A stretch of DNA of 6,213 bases from Bryobacterales bacterium (lineage in GTDB: Bacteria; Cyanobacteriota; Vampirovibrionia; Obscuribacterales; Obscuribacteraceae). This document shows, piece after piece, positions 1 to 5,334 of this stretch. The stretch spans positions 1-6,213 of the forward strand of contig CAJCHQ010000615.1 in NCBI GenBank assembly GCA_903970295.1. Direction: 5' to 3'. Position 1 is the first letter of the stretch. Every line of letters begins with the position of its first letter. The position numbers and the translations under genes were made by a program. The notes beneath the pieces are model-generated. The model was not told the DNA's origin. It saw only the letters and a program-made list of their open reading frames with translations, and made no database searches.

Positions 1-12
1 CTTTGTTGGCTG

Positions 13-351
13 TTAGTCGGCTGCAAGACGCTGACTACGAATTTCTTCAGCGATTCCGTATAGCGCAGCGACCCTCCGCGTAATTGTCGGGAAAGCGGCA
101 GGTGGCAAAGCGACGCACCAGGCACCGATGGCCCGGAAGTCGTAGGCCTGGTTTTGAATCTTGCCGTCTTTGACGCTCCAGGGAAACTGGCGCAATGCGT
201 CGGCTAGTTCCGCTCGCAGGTCGTTCAGCTCACGCTTGTCTGGAAAAAGCGTTTTGGACGGAGCAGCGACTAGCAGCCGCAATTTCTCGCCATAAAGTTT
301 CTCGTAAGTGCTGACCCAAAAATTCTGCGAAACTTCTGCTTGGTCTGTCAT
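13..351 (-). CDS. Unrecognised 112-residue protein
   Basis: A complete reading frame runs from ATG (351-349) to TAA (15-13). It is preceded on the minus strand by GAGAGGA about four bases upstream, an acceptable though close ribosome binding site. The protein is soluble in character, with no signal peptide and no membrane segment. An N-terminal half rich in charged helix (roughly residues 15-55, with a LRAELADALRQF segment) is followed by a W/Y/F-containing part (residues 58-78, including FPWSV and AYDFRAIGAW) and a final basic helix (residues 88-108). I do not recognise a family and assign no function. The first bases of the gene face the long gap to the right and nothing suggests an operon. 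The convincing composition and the binding site support a real gene; an accidental ORF is possible but less likely. Confidence 0.7.
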   Translation of the reverse strand: MTDQAEVSQNFWVSTYEKLYGEKLRLLVAAPSKTLFPDKRELNDLRAELADALRQFPWSVKDGKIQNQAYDFRAIGAWCVALPPAAFPTITRRVAALYGIAEEIRSQRLAAD

Positions 352-403
352 ATGTCCTCTCGATTCTGCATTGGTTGTGCTGCGTTGCGATGGTCGATTC
401 CCG

Positions 404-421
404 CAAGCGTTAACATGCTTG
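404..421. repeat. Inverted repeat CAAGC-N8-GCTTG
   Basis: CAAGC at 404-408 is matched by GCTTG at 417-421 around the core GTTAACAT, which contains the self-complementary GTTAAC. It lies about 55 bases upstream of the minus-strand start at 351, in the only gap left of the TPR gene. It could be an operator for that gene or a weak hairpin. The arms are only five bases long, so chance is a fair explanation. Confidence 0.3.
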
Positions 422-534
422 TTTTGAATAAACGGAAGTCGAATTTTGATGAAAAAGCCCGGAAGTAGTAGTCCTGTACGGCTGATGTCAAGAAGTGATG
501 ATTAGTTGGTACTATAGCCAGTTGTCTAATGGCA

Positions 535-795
535 ATGATCCGCGTAGCTTTTTCGTCCCCGATCGGGCTTTCGTTACTTTTTGCGTTCAGGCCAGCTCAG
601 CGTGGTCTGATTCAGAAGGCAATAACTGGCCAACTGGGACCGTATCCAAAGTCTCACAGCAAACAAGTGAACCCGTAGTCCAGGAAACATCTGCCCTGTA
701 CAGGAACTGATCCAGGCGGCAAACTGGTAGAAGTTCCAAGCGCGGGGGCAACTAATGGGGCGAGTTCAGGGGACGCTATTAATTTGCCGTATTAA
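535..795 (+). pseudogene. Possible interrupted small gene
   Basis: One frame is open from ATG 535 to TAA 793-795 except for a single TAG at 676-678. The part before the stop begins MIRVAFSSPIGLSLLFAF, a basic residue and hydrophobic run like the start of an exported or pilin-like protein. The part after it contains TDPGGKLVEVPSAGA, with regular coding-like codons, and ends ..AINLPY. The end overlaps the first 41 bases of the TPR frame starting at 755, which suggests that one of the two starts or frames is not as it once was. No good ribosome binding site precedes 535. A second open frame (495-710, another phase) covers part of the same DNA, so the coding phase is uncertain. I recognise no family. 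This could be a nonsense-mutated remnant or simply open non-coding DNA. Confidence 0.28.
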
Positions 796-1240
796 TTCAT
801 CTGCAAGTTTCGTGCGCGCCACTGGTGAAGATCATTTGCTGCCGTGGCATCGATTGCAGACGCGCCAGGCGACGGAAGCCTTTTTGCGTCACTTCAAGCC
901 GACGCGCCGGGCAAGTACGTCCGACAAGCACATTTATGAAATCGATTTCGACGAGAGCGAGCTTATGGAATGGTTCGACCAAGCCGCATACTCGACGGCG
1001 GAGCTTTTGCGCACTGCCGCCCACCTGGCCGAACAATCAGGCGATCTGAGTCAGGCTGAAAGGCTATACATGCGCCTGCTCACCGTGCTGGAAACGAAAA
1101 TAGGTCGCGGCAGTATAGAAACTGCGGACGTTATGCGCTCTCTGGCGGAACTTAGCTACAAAGCCGGCAATTTTGAAGACGGCACTCGCTACTTCGAGAA
1201 GATGCAGAAGATTCTCGAAGAGCGGCGCGGCGCAAACTAG
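755..1240 (+). CDS. Small TPR-repeat protein, start uncertain
   Basis: The frame encodes up to 161 residues. The C-terminal half carries two tetratricopeptide-like helix pairs. The first is at about residues 83-116, with AAHLAEQSGDLSQAERLYMR matching the TPR pattern (small residue, Gly-Asp, Ala, Tyr). The second is at about 125-157, with LAELSYKAGNFEDGTRYFEK. TPR repeats form helical scaffolds for protein-protein contacts; the partner is unknown. The N-terminal part (residues 20-78, with DKHIYEIDFDESELMEWFD) is not recognised. The first ~20 residues look unlike protein and overlap another open frame, so translation may begin later, for example at GTG 812 or ATG 965 (a 91-residue form). A run of G's seven bases before ATG 755 is the only binding-site candidate there. 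There is no signal peptide. Two TPR units are few for the family, so the gene may be the 3' remnant of a longer one. Confidence 0.7.
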   Translation: MGRVQGTLLICRINSSASFVRATGEDHLLPWHRLQTRQATEAFLRHFKPTRRASTSDKHIYEIDFDESELMEWFDQAAYSTAELLRTAAHLAEQSGDLSQAERLYMRLLTVLETKIGRGSIETADVMRSLAELSYKAGNFEDGTRYFEKMQKILEERRGAN

Positions 1241-1245
1241 CTCGG

Positions 1246-1264
1246 GTCGCGAAGCGGCTTTTTT
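1246..1264 (+). terminator. Rho-independent-like terminator after TPR gene
   Basis: GTCGC (1246-1250) pairs with GCGGC (1254-1258), including one T-G wobble, around a GAA loop. It is followed directly by six T's (1259-1264), six bases after the TPR stop codon. The stem is short but GC-rich and the position and T tract are right, which argues that the TPR gene and the LysM gene are transcribed separately. Confidence 0.5.
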
Positions 1265-1408
1265 GACCGAAAATTTTGTTACGCCATCGATATGACACAA
1301 AATCGCCATAGTTTTGCCACCTACAACTCTTAGTCTAACGATTGAGATTGCACCGTTTGACGGCAATACCCCTGCAAGCTCTCTTCCGTGACAAAGGCAG
1401 GTGTGTTT

Positions 1409-2824
1409 ATGGCGACAAATCCAACCGAAGCGCCACTGGCGCAGGTCGGGATCGATCTTCAAAATGTGCATAGCAAAGCCGATTTGGCGCATGTATTCAA
1501 AGAATTACATGATATGCGTGGTGAACCGCAGAAGTTGAACGAGACTCTGATGAATCTCAACCAGCATCATTTAAACCTACCACCTGAGTTGAAGTTGCAG
1601 AATTTTCAAGTCGTTGGTTACGACAAGAAAAATGAGGTACTTATCTTTGGTGCGCCAAAACAAGCGGCTCAGGCCCTCTCGGCTAACGGTACCGAATATA
1701 AAGAAACGGCCCGGGGCTCAAGGCAGTTTGACCTACGACATCCGATTGCGAGCATGTTGCCGGATGTCGCACCGCCAAGTCCAACTGCGGGTAGGCAGAC
1801 TCCTGTCGAATCTGGGCAGCGGCCTGTAGAATCCGGTACGCCGCCGCCAAATGGAGCGGGCAATCAGACCGGACAGCCGGCGAGCGTGGAATTCGGTGCA
1901 CACGGAAGAAAAATTGACGTTGCCGCCGATGGGTCGGCAAGTTATACAGCGGTCAAGGGAGACAACCTCTGGCGAATTGCCACCGATTTATTGACGAAGG
2001 CCGACCATCAGCCAAGTCAGAACGAAGTCGGCAACATGGTCAATTCCATTGCCAAAGCGAATCAGATGCCCAATCCGGATTTCTTGGCGATTGGGCAGAA
2101 AATCTCAGTGCCACCTCCGGAAAAGGCACCGCCAGCGATACCACCGAACACCGAAATGACGCCGCCAGCAACACCACCTGCCGAACAACCACCGCCTTCT
2201 GGGCAACCCAGTAAGCCTCCTGAAAGTGGTAATCCGGCTGAAACCGGCAAGCCTATTACCCAAGCCAGTTATGAGCCCCTCAATTTGCAGTCTCTCACCG
2301 CTGAAAGTGCCCAGGTATTTCAACCGGTCGACGGCAAGTTCAATCCGCTAGCACCTAAAGGTTTAGCTGAAGGAACACCATTTCAACAGTTGACTGAGTC
2401 AACCGATGGGATCAGGCGCCGCGATGTGGCGGAAGGAACTGATAGTGCCGGACACAAGACGCGCACTTATGACGGCGCCTTCGATGACGGATCGTATCTT
2501 GGTATGGGCATGTTCCGCACCACTTTTAGTGGCAACGAAACAATGGATGATCAAGGACGTTTGTTGAGTAGACATCTTGAGTATCACCAGTCTATATCGC
2601 ACGATCCGGCGATGGACTTTGAAGATGGCGGTAACGGCTTCCACGTCAAGCGCGTCAAGTCAATTGACACCGAATGGCAGCCCACCACGGGTCATTACAG
2701 GAATACGATTACCGATCAACAGGGTCGATCTCAAACGGTCTACACCGACGAGAAAGGCACGGTCCTCAGTGCTGACGAACAGGCAAAAGCGAGAGCTGCC
2801 GAGGCTGCTAATCCGCCGAAATAA
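1409..2824 (+). CDS. LysM-domain protein with Pro-rich linkers
   Basis: This is a protein of 471 residues if started at ATG 1409, which has AAGGCAGG seven bases upstream; the in-frame GTG at 1388 has no comparable site. Residues 1-118 form an unrecognised helical/mixed domain. Residues 120-160 are a Pro/Gly/Ser-rich spacer with a short repeat (TPVESG, RPVESG). Residues 176-235 are a LysM domain: YTAVKGDNLWRIATDLL, a widened middle with a KANQMPNPDFLAIGQ segment, and the closing KISVPP. LysM binds N-acetylglucosamine glycan such as peptidoglycan. Residues 236-280 are strongly Pro-rich. Residues 290-471 form an unrecognised C-terminal region rich in Asp, Gly, Tyr and His. No N-terminal signal peptide or membrane helix is visible, which is odd for a wall-binding protein. 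A weak promoter (TTGCCA 1314-1319, 17 bases, AACGAT 1337-1342) may precede it. LysM assignment is firm; the overall role is unknown. Confidence 0.9.
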   Translation: MATNPTEAPLAQVGIDLQNVHSKADLAHVFKELHDMRGEPQKLNETLMNLNQHHLNLPPELKLQNFQVVGYDKKNEVLIFGAPKQAAQALSANGTEYKETARGSRQFDLRHPIASMLPDVAPPSPTAGRQTPVESGQRPVESGTPPPNGAGNQTGQPASVEFGAHGRKIDVAADGSASYTAVKGDNLWRIATDLLTKADHQPSQNEVGNMVNSIAKANQMPNPDFLAIGQKISVPPPEKAPPAIPPNTEMTPPATPPAEQPPPSGQPSKPPESGNPAETGKPITQASYEPLNLQSLTAESAQVFQPVDGKFNPLAPKGLAEGTPFQQLTESTDGIRRRDVAEGTDSAGHKTRTYDGAFDDGSYLGMGMFRTTFSGNETMDDQGRLLSRHLEYHQSISHDPAMDFEDGGNGFHVKRVKSIDTEWQPTTGHYRNTITDQQGRSQTVYTDEKGTVLSADEQAKARAAEAANPPK

Positions 2825-2856
2825 TTCGCTTACGAAATAACGGTCTTTGGAAGAGG

Positions 2857-2890
2857 CGCTAAGGGTGAGCATTGCTCACCTTTAGCGTTT
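2857..2890 (+). terminator. Long hairpin terminator after LysM gene
   Basis: CGCTAAGGGTGAGC (2857-2870) pairs with GCTCACCTTTAGCG (2874-2887) over 14 bp, with one G-T wobble and an ATT loop, followed by TTT. It begins 33 bases past the LysM stop codon. The T tract directly after the stem is short, though eight T's follow at 2904-2911. The stem is strong enough to serve as an RNA 3' end and may also act as a barrier for the next gene. Confidence 0.7.
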
Positions 2891-2919
2891 GTACAGATAT
2901 TGATTTTTTTTGTGGGACC

Positions 2920-2948
2920 GAGACATTTTTCGCAATCGCCGTTAAAAT
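2920..2948 (+). promoter_or_regulatory. Possible sigma70-type promoter before DUF4261 gene
   Basis: GAGACA (2920-2925) and TAAAAT (2943-2948) are separated by 17 bases. Transcription would start near 2955, some 25 bases before the TTG start preferred at 2981. It lies downstream of the hairpin terminator, so a separate promoter is expected somewhere here. The -35 match is only partial. Confidence 0.28.
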
Positions 2949-2980
2949 TAGCGCATTCGATCACCATCAGGTCGCGACAT

Positions 2981-3787
2981 TTGAACGTATCTGTATATAG
3001 TGCTGAATTGCTCCTCGAAAATCCTTCCTCGTTGGATGCTGAGATATTTCTGCCTGCTTTGCGCAAATATTGCGGGGCAGTGGAGTTAGTTGGCGGTGAG
3101 GAAGGAAAAGCCCTGTTATGCTCGTTTCCCGAGCATGAAAGCGTATATGAAGACGGCAACAAAATGCTGGCTCAAGTCGCTCTTTTGAGCAAGCAAGAGC
3201 CAGTAGAGAAGGATTTGCTTGCCTCCGTGGTCCAGCAGAGTTGGCTGTGGCCGGAGTGCGAATCGATCGCAAGCAAGCATAGTTCCGTTTTGTTCATCAC
3301 AGACTTATTTGCCAGTCTGCTCGATCGAAAGGAGCGGCTCGCTCTTTTCAAAAACGTCGTCAGGGCGGTTTTGGAAGTGGTGCCGGCGCTTGCCGTGAAT
3401 TGGATACCTAGCCAGCAGCTAATTTCTCCAGCCATGTTTTTGGAGAAAGACAACATTGATATCGATTTGCTTTTTCCAGCGGTGAATGTGCGAATGTTCA
3501 AAGTCAGTTCTGGGGGAGCCACCGAACTAGTCATGGACACCCTCGGGCTGGAAATCTTCGGGCTTCCCGATTTTCAATGCCGGTATCGGGGATTAGAGCC
3601 ACGCGAAGTGGCTGCGGCGCTTTATGACGCTGCTTACTATGTTTTCGACCAGGGCGATGTGATCAAAGAGGGTGAGACGATTCAGGGTCCAGAAGTCGAC
3701 CAACGATGGGTTTGCCGGGAAGCCCCAGCGCTAGCCGCACCAGAGAGAAGGATATTTGGTGTGGACATTTTGCCGGTCGCAACTTAA
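2981..3787 (+). CDS. DUF4261-type protein of unknown function
   Basis: This is a soluble protein of 268 residues when started at TTG 2981, preceded by CAGG nine bases upstream. The frame stays open back to TTG 2900, but that upstream stretch has no binding site, overlaps the terminator's T-rich tail and does not read like the family. No ATG is available. From memory it matches the DUF4261 family along most of its length: an N-terminal YSAELLLENPSSLDAE strand-helix, YEDGNKMLAQVALLSK (56-71), the W-W motif SWLWPE (87-92), NWIPSQQLISP (140-150), FPAVNVRMF (165-173), MDTLGLEIFGLPDFQC (185-200), YYVFDQGDVIKEGETIQG (219-236) and WVCREAPALAAPER (243-256). The last four blocks form the named C-terminal domain. 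No reaction or partner is known to me and no catalytic residues are claimed. It appears to be a single-gene unit and converges with the next gene, 29 bases apart. Confidence 0.8.
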   Translation: MNVSVYSAELLLENPSSLDAEIFLPALRKYCGAVELVGGEEGKALLCSFPEHESVYEDGNKMLAQVALLSKQEPVEKDLLASVVQQSWLWPECESIASKHSSVLFITDLFASLLDRKERLALFKNVVRAVLEVVPALAVNWIPSQQLISPAMFLEKDNIDIDLLFPAVNVRMFKVSSGGATELVMDTLGLEIFGLPDFQCRYRGLEPREVAAALYDAAYYVFDQGDVIKEGETIQGPEVDQRWVCREAPALAAPERRIFGVDILPVAT

Positions 3788-3816
3788 ACGCTGCCGCTGT
3801 TTGCGACTGGTGAGCG

Positions 3817-4176
3817 TCAGAGTCCATGCAGTGCGCCTGAGAGCGGGTAGTCGGCGTGGCTGAAGCAAGCCATACACGTCATGAGCGCGAGCACCGCCAC
3901 ACTAACTACGATATAACGCAGGACTATTTTGATTGCGATTTTCCATGGTGCATAATTTCTCGGAAGCGCAGTGGCAACGCCATCAGCCAGTACAGTCGCG
4001 CCTCTCCAGATTGCTCTGAAGATGGTGTGGATGCAGCAAAGGCAAAAATTGGCATACCTATAGCCCTCGATTCTGCCGCCGGCTAACCGCGTGAAGCCAG
4101 CGTGAATGAGCATAAACGGCAATACAAACAAAACGAATAGGCGGATGGCGCCCGAGATCGCGTCGGTTACAAACAT
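3817..4176 (-). CDS. Unrecognised 119-residue two-helix membrane protein
   Basis: The start is ATG 4176-4174, preceded on the minus strand by GGAGGG with six bases of spacing, an excellent ribosome binding site. The frame is open upstream to 4413, but that extension does not look coding, so the short form is preferred. Residues 8-28 form a hydrophobic segment (IRLFVLFVLPFMLIHAGF). Residues 30-42 are basic and glycine-rich. Residues 43-66 are Cys-rich and possibly amphipathic (NFCLCCIHTIFRAIW). Residues 72-82 form a short polar stretch and residues 82-104 a second strong membrane helix, with Cys101 and Cys104 near its end. The C-terminus ends at SGALHGL. The Cys positions (45, 47, 48, 101, 104) are suggestive but no metal or redox motif is recognised. 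No family is assigned. It faces the DUF4261 gene and its leader contains an inverted repeat over the binding site. Confidence 0.7.
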   Translation of the reverse strand: MFVTDAISGAIRLFVLFVLPFMLIHAGFTRLAGGRIEGYRYANFCLCCIHTIFRAIWRGATVLADGVATALPRNYAPWKIAIKIVLRYIVVSVAVLALMTCMACFSHADYPLSGALHGL

Positions 4177-4182
4177 AAAAAT

Positions 4183-4207
4183 CCCTCCGTGGGTTGTCGA
4201 AGGAGGG
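4183..4207 (-). promoter_or_regulatory. Inverted repeat sequestering the RBS
   Basis: On the minus strand CCCTCC (4207-4202) is exactly complementary to GGAGGG (4188-4183), with 13 bases between. GGAGGG is itself the ribosome binding site of the gene starting at 4176, so a 6-bp GC-rich hairpin in the messenger would hide it. This could lower or regulate translation. There is no T tract, so it is not a terminator. An anti-Shine-Dalgarno match by chance is possible, since CCCTCC is a simple sequence. Confidence 0.45.
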
Positions 4208-4275
4208 CTATAAGTAGCTCTCCTGGCGAGTCTGCTTGGTCCAAATGTGCGAGCGCATAGCGAAAGAACTTGTCT

Positions 4276-4295
4276 GTGCACCATAGCTGGTGCGC
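4276..4295. repeat. Eight-bp hairpin, tetraloop
   Basis: GTGCACCA (4276-4283) pairs with TGGTGCGC (4288-4295) through eight pairs, one of them T-G, around a TAGC loop. It lies 100 bases upstream of the minus-strand membrane gene start, in a 266-base gap. It has no T tract in either direction, so it is unlikely to be a terminator; it could be a leader structure or an operator for a dimeric regulator. Confidence 0.4.
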
Positions 4296-4442
4296 GAGTT
4301 TGCGGATAGAATTGAGTGTTGATTACTTCTTTAGCGTGTGCTTTGCTCACAGGATTGGACAAGTTGCTAACGTAAACACCGTAAAAAAACGATGCTGCTG
4401 CCTGCAATCGCACCCTATTAGCGATTTCGCGAGGAGAGGAGG

Positions 4443-4538
4443 ATGCGAGAAATAACAGTGTTCGTACTTAAGGGAAAGAAACCTCAATTTTTAGATTGCC
4501 TCATGGCAGCGAGTTATCCCCATGAGCATGAATGTTAA
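4443..4538 (+). CDS. Possible 31-residue small protein
   Basis: ATG 4443 is preceded by GAGGAG (4431-4436) six bases upstream, and by a second AGGAGG directly abutting the start; this is one of the strongest ribosome binding sites in the window. The peptide begins MREITVFVLKGKKPQFLDC and ends HEHEC at TAA 4536-4538. It has a short hydrophobic strand then a basic loop and a Cys/His-containing tail (Cys19, Cys31, two His). I recognise no family. It could be a true small protein, the 5' remnant of a broken gene (the next 400 bases hold nothing intact), or a purine-rich accident. Confidence 0.35.
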   Translation: MREITVFVLKGKKPQFLDCLMAASYPHEHEC

Positions 4539-4561
4539 AGAAGTGGCACTGCTACGCCACG

Positions 4562-4591
4562 GCTAGTTGGCGCAAGTTGGTGCTAGTTCGT
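4562..4591. repeat. Three tandem copies of a 10-bp unit
   Basis: The units are GCTAGTTGGC (4562-4571), GCAAGTTGGT (4572-4581) and GCTAGTTCGT (4582-4591), head to tail with no spacer. Seven of ten positions agree in all three copies (GC-AGTT-G). A 10-base period places each copy on nearly the same face of the helix, as for cooperative protein binding. A simple slippage product is the alternative. Confidence 0.55.
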
Positions 4592-4685
4592 TGCACTAAT
4601 ACCGCTGCGTAGATACTGGTGAAGCTGCCGCCACAGTCATGCCATGTTAGAAAACTTGCAGATGCGTTGACGACTTCAGGTGGAG

Positions 4686-4716
4686 TAGCGTCCTAGTTCT
4701 TTGACGCTAGGGACGC
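4686..4716. repeat. Two mutually exclusive hairpins
   Basis: TAGCGTC (4686-4692) can pair with GACGCTA (4703-4709), a perfect 7-bp stem with a 10-base loop. The overlapping GCGTCCTAG (4688-4696) can instead pair with CTA-G-GGACGC (4707-4716), nine pairs with one bulged G. The two folds share the same left arm, so only one can form at a time. No gene immediately follows that they could control. Confidence 0.4.
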
Positions 4717-4723
4717 ATGGCAA

Positions 4724-4752
4724 TTGTGTAATGCGAGCAGTTAATTTATAAA
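4724..4752 (+). promoter_or_regulatory. Promoter-like element before coding remnant
   Basis: TTGTGT (4724-4729) and TATAAA (4747-4752) are 17 bases apart. The -10 is a 5/6 match and the -35 only 3/6. The surrounding DNA is AT-rich, which makes chance matches likely. The nearest plus-strand target is the start-less remnant from 4939. Confidence 0.2.
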
Positions 4753-4938
4753 CACTTGATAATCTATCTAAATCTCCCGAAAGCCGCTACCCGAGATTCT
4801 AACGAGACATAGAGCACTGTTTGCATTCTACTCTTGGCAGCCTTGCGCAGTACGTGTCTGAGCGGTACGTTTTGATCGCGACCAAATATCTCTAATCAAA
4901 CCAAACCCTGTCAGCAGAAACATCGATACACCTACTAG

Positions 4939-5217
4939 AAGAAGATCTTCCCAGCAGCTTTAAACTGCAAGGTAATTGCAGGCGGTTCTGTCATATCACA
5001 CAGTCAATGGCTGCATACGCTGGACAGAACGTCATTTGCAAACGGCGGCGGCAATCTGAGCAGCATCTACCAGACCGACTTGGATGCGCGACAGAAAGAG
5101 GTCGGAAAATTGGGACGCATCGGCAAATCATCCTTTGTCATGATGCATCAAGCGGTAATCCGCGCGATAAAGCCCTTTCTTACTCGTTCCGCGCTGGCCT
5201 GCTGCGCGGGACTATAG
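4939..5217 (+). pseudogene. Start-less coding remnant
   Basis: One plus-strand frame is open for 92 codons from just after TAG 4936 to TAG 5215-5217 and reads like real protein: FPAALN, then SQWLHTLDRTSFANGGGNLS, IYQTDLDARQKEVGKLGRIG and KSSFVMMHQAVIRAIKPFL. There is no ATG, GTG or TTG until TTG 5074, and no binding site upstream, so the 5' end seems lost. The overlapping 80-residue frame from ATG 5007 is Arg/Cys/His-rich in the manner of a shadow frame. The LGRIGKSSFVMMHQA piece vaguely resembles the strand region of hotdog-fold (4HBT) acyl-CoA thioesterases (xxGRSSFxxxHE), but this is too weak to name it. It lies directly upstream of another degraded gene, which fits a decaying region. Confidence 0.4.
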
Positions 5218-5322
5218 CTCAGTTCTCAAATCCCCATCGCTTGCTTTAGCCAGAGCGGTGCTTGTACAGCGCTTCCTGCTGAATTGTCTACACAGGACAA
5301 CGTAATTGTGCGTTGTTCACAC

Positions 5323-5328
5323 AGGAGA
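5323..5328 (+). promoter_or_regulatory. RBS that sets the TTG start at 5335
   Basis: AGGAGA sits with its AGGAG core seven bases before TTG 5335. The alternative in-frame TTG at 5284 has no such site. This decides the start of the BI-1-like frame as a TTG rather than the longest possible ORF. Confidence 0.6.
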
Positions 5329-5334
5329 AAAATA

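Larger units (their letters stand above)
4539..4938. other. Gene-free 400-base stretch
   Basis: All six frames are closed at short intervals and no tRNA, rRNA or known ncRNA fold was seen. The stretch contains a GTGGC/GCCAC hairpin (4543-4560), a three-copy 10-bp tandem repeat (4562-4591), competing hairpins (4686-4716) and a promoter-like pair (4724-4752). The rest (about 4755-4935) shows nothing I can name. Confidence 0.6.

Noticed and set aside
495..710. 71-residue plus-strand frame starting GTG 495
   Set aside because: No ribosome binding site, no recognisable composition, and it overlaps a more coding-like frame (535-795). It shares that DNA and is not listed separately.
2062..2323. Minus-strand Gly/Arg-rich frames opposite the Pro-rich linker of the LysM gene
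   Set aside because: They are reverse complements of repeated Pro and Ala codons, not genes.
2900..2980. Extension of the DUF4261 gene to TTG 2900 or GTG 2912
   Set aside because: No binding site at either, and the DNA is T-rich leader just past a terminator hairpin. A TTG at 2981 with CAGG upstream fits the family N-terminus better.
4177..4413. Longer 198-residue form of the minus-strand membrane protein
   Set aside because: The extra N-terminal residues look non-coding, and the strong GGAGGG site places the start at 4176.
5213..5222. TATAGCTCAG, the typical D-arm start of bacterial tRNA-Ala/Ile genes
   Set aside because: No acceptor, anticodon or T arm can be built around it. The following bases (TTCTCAAATCC) only faintly recall a T loop. 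Best taken as chance.
5007..5249. 80-residue plus-strand frame from ATG 5007
   Set aside because: Rich in Arg, Cys, His and Gln like a shadow frame, with no binding site. The frame open from 4939 reads as protein over the same DNA.
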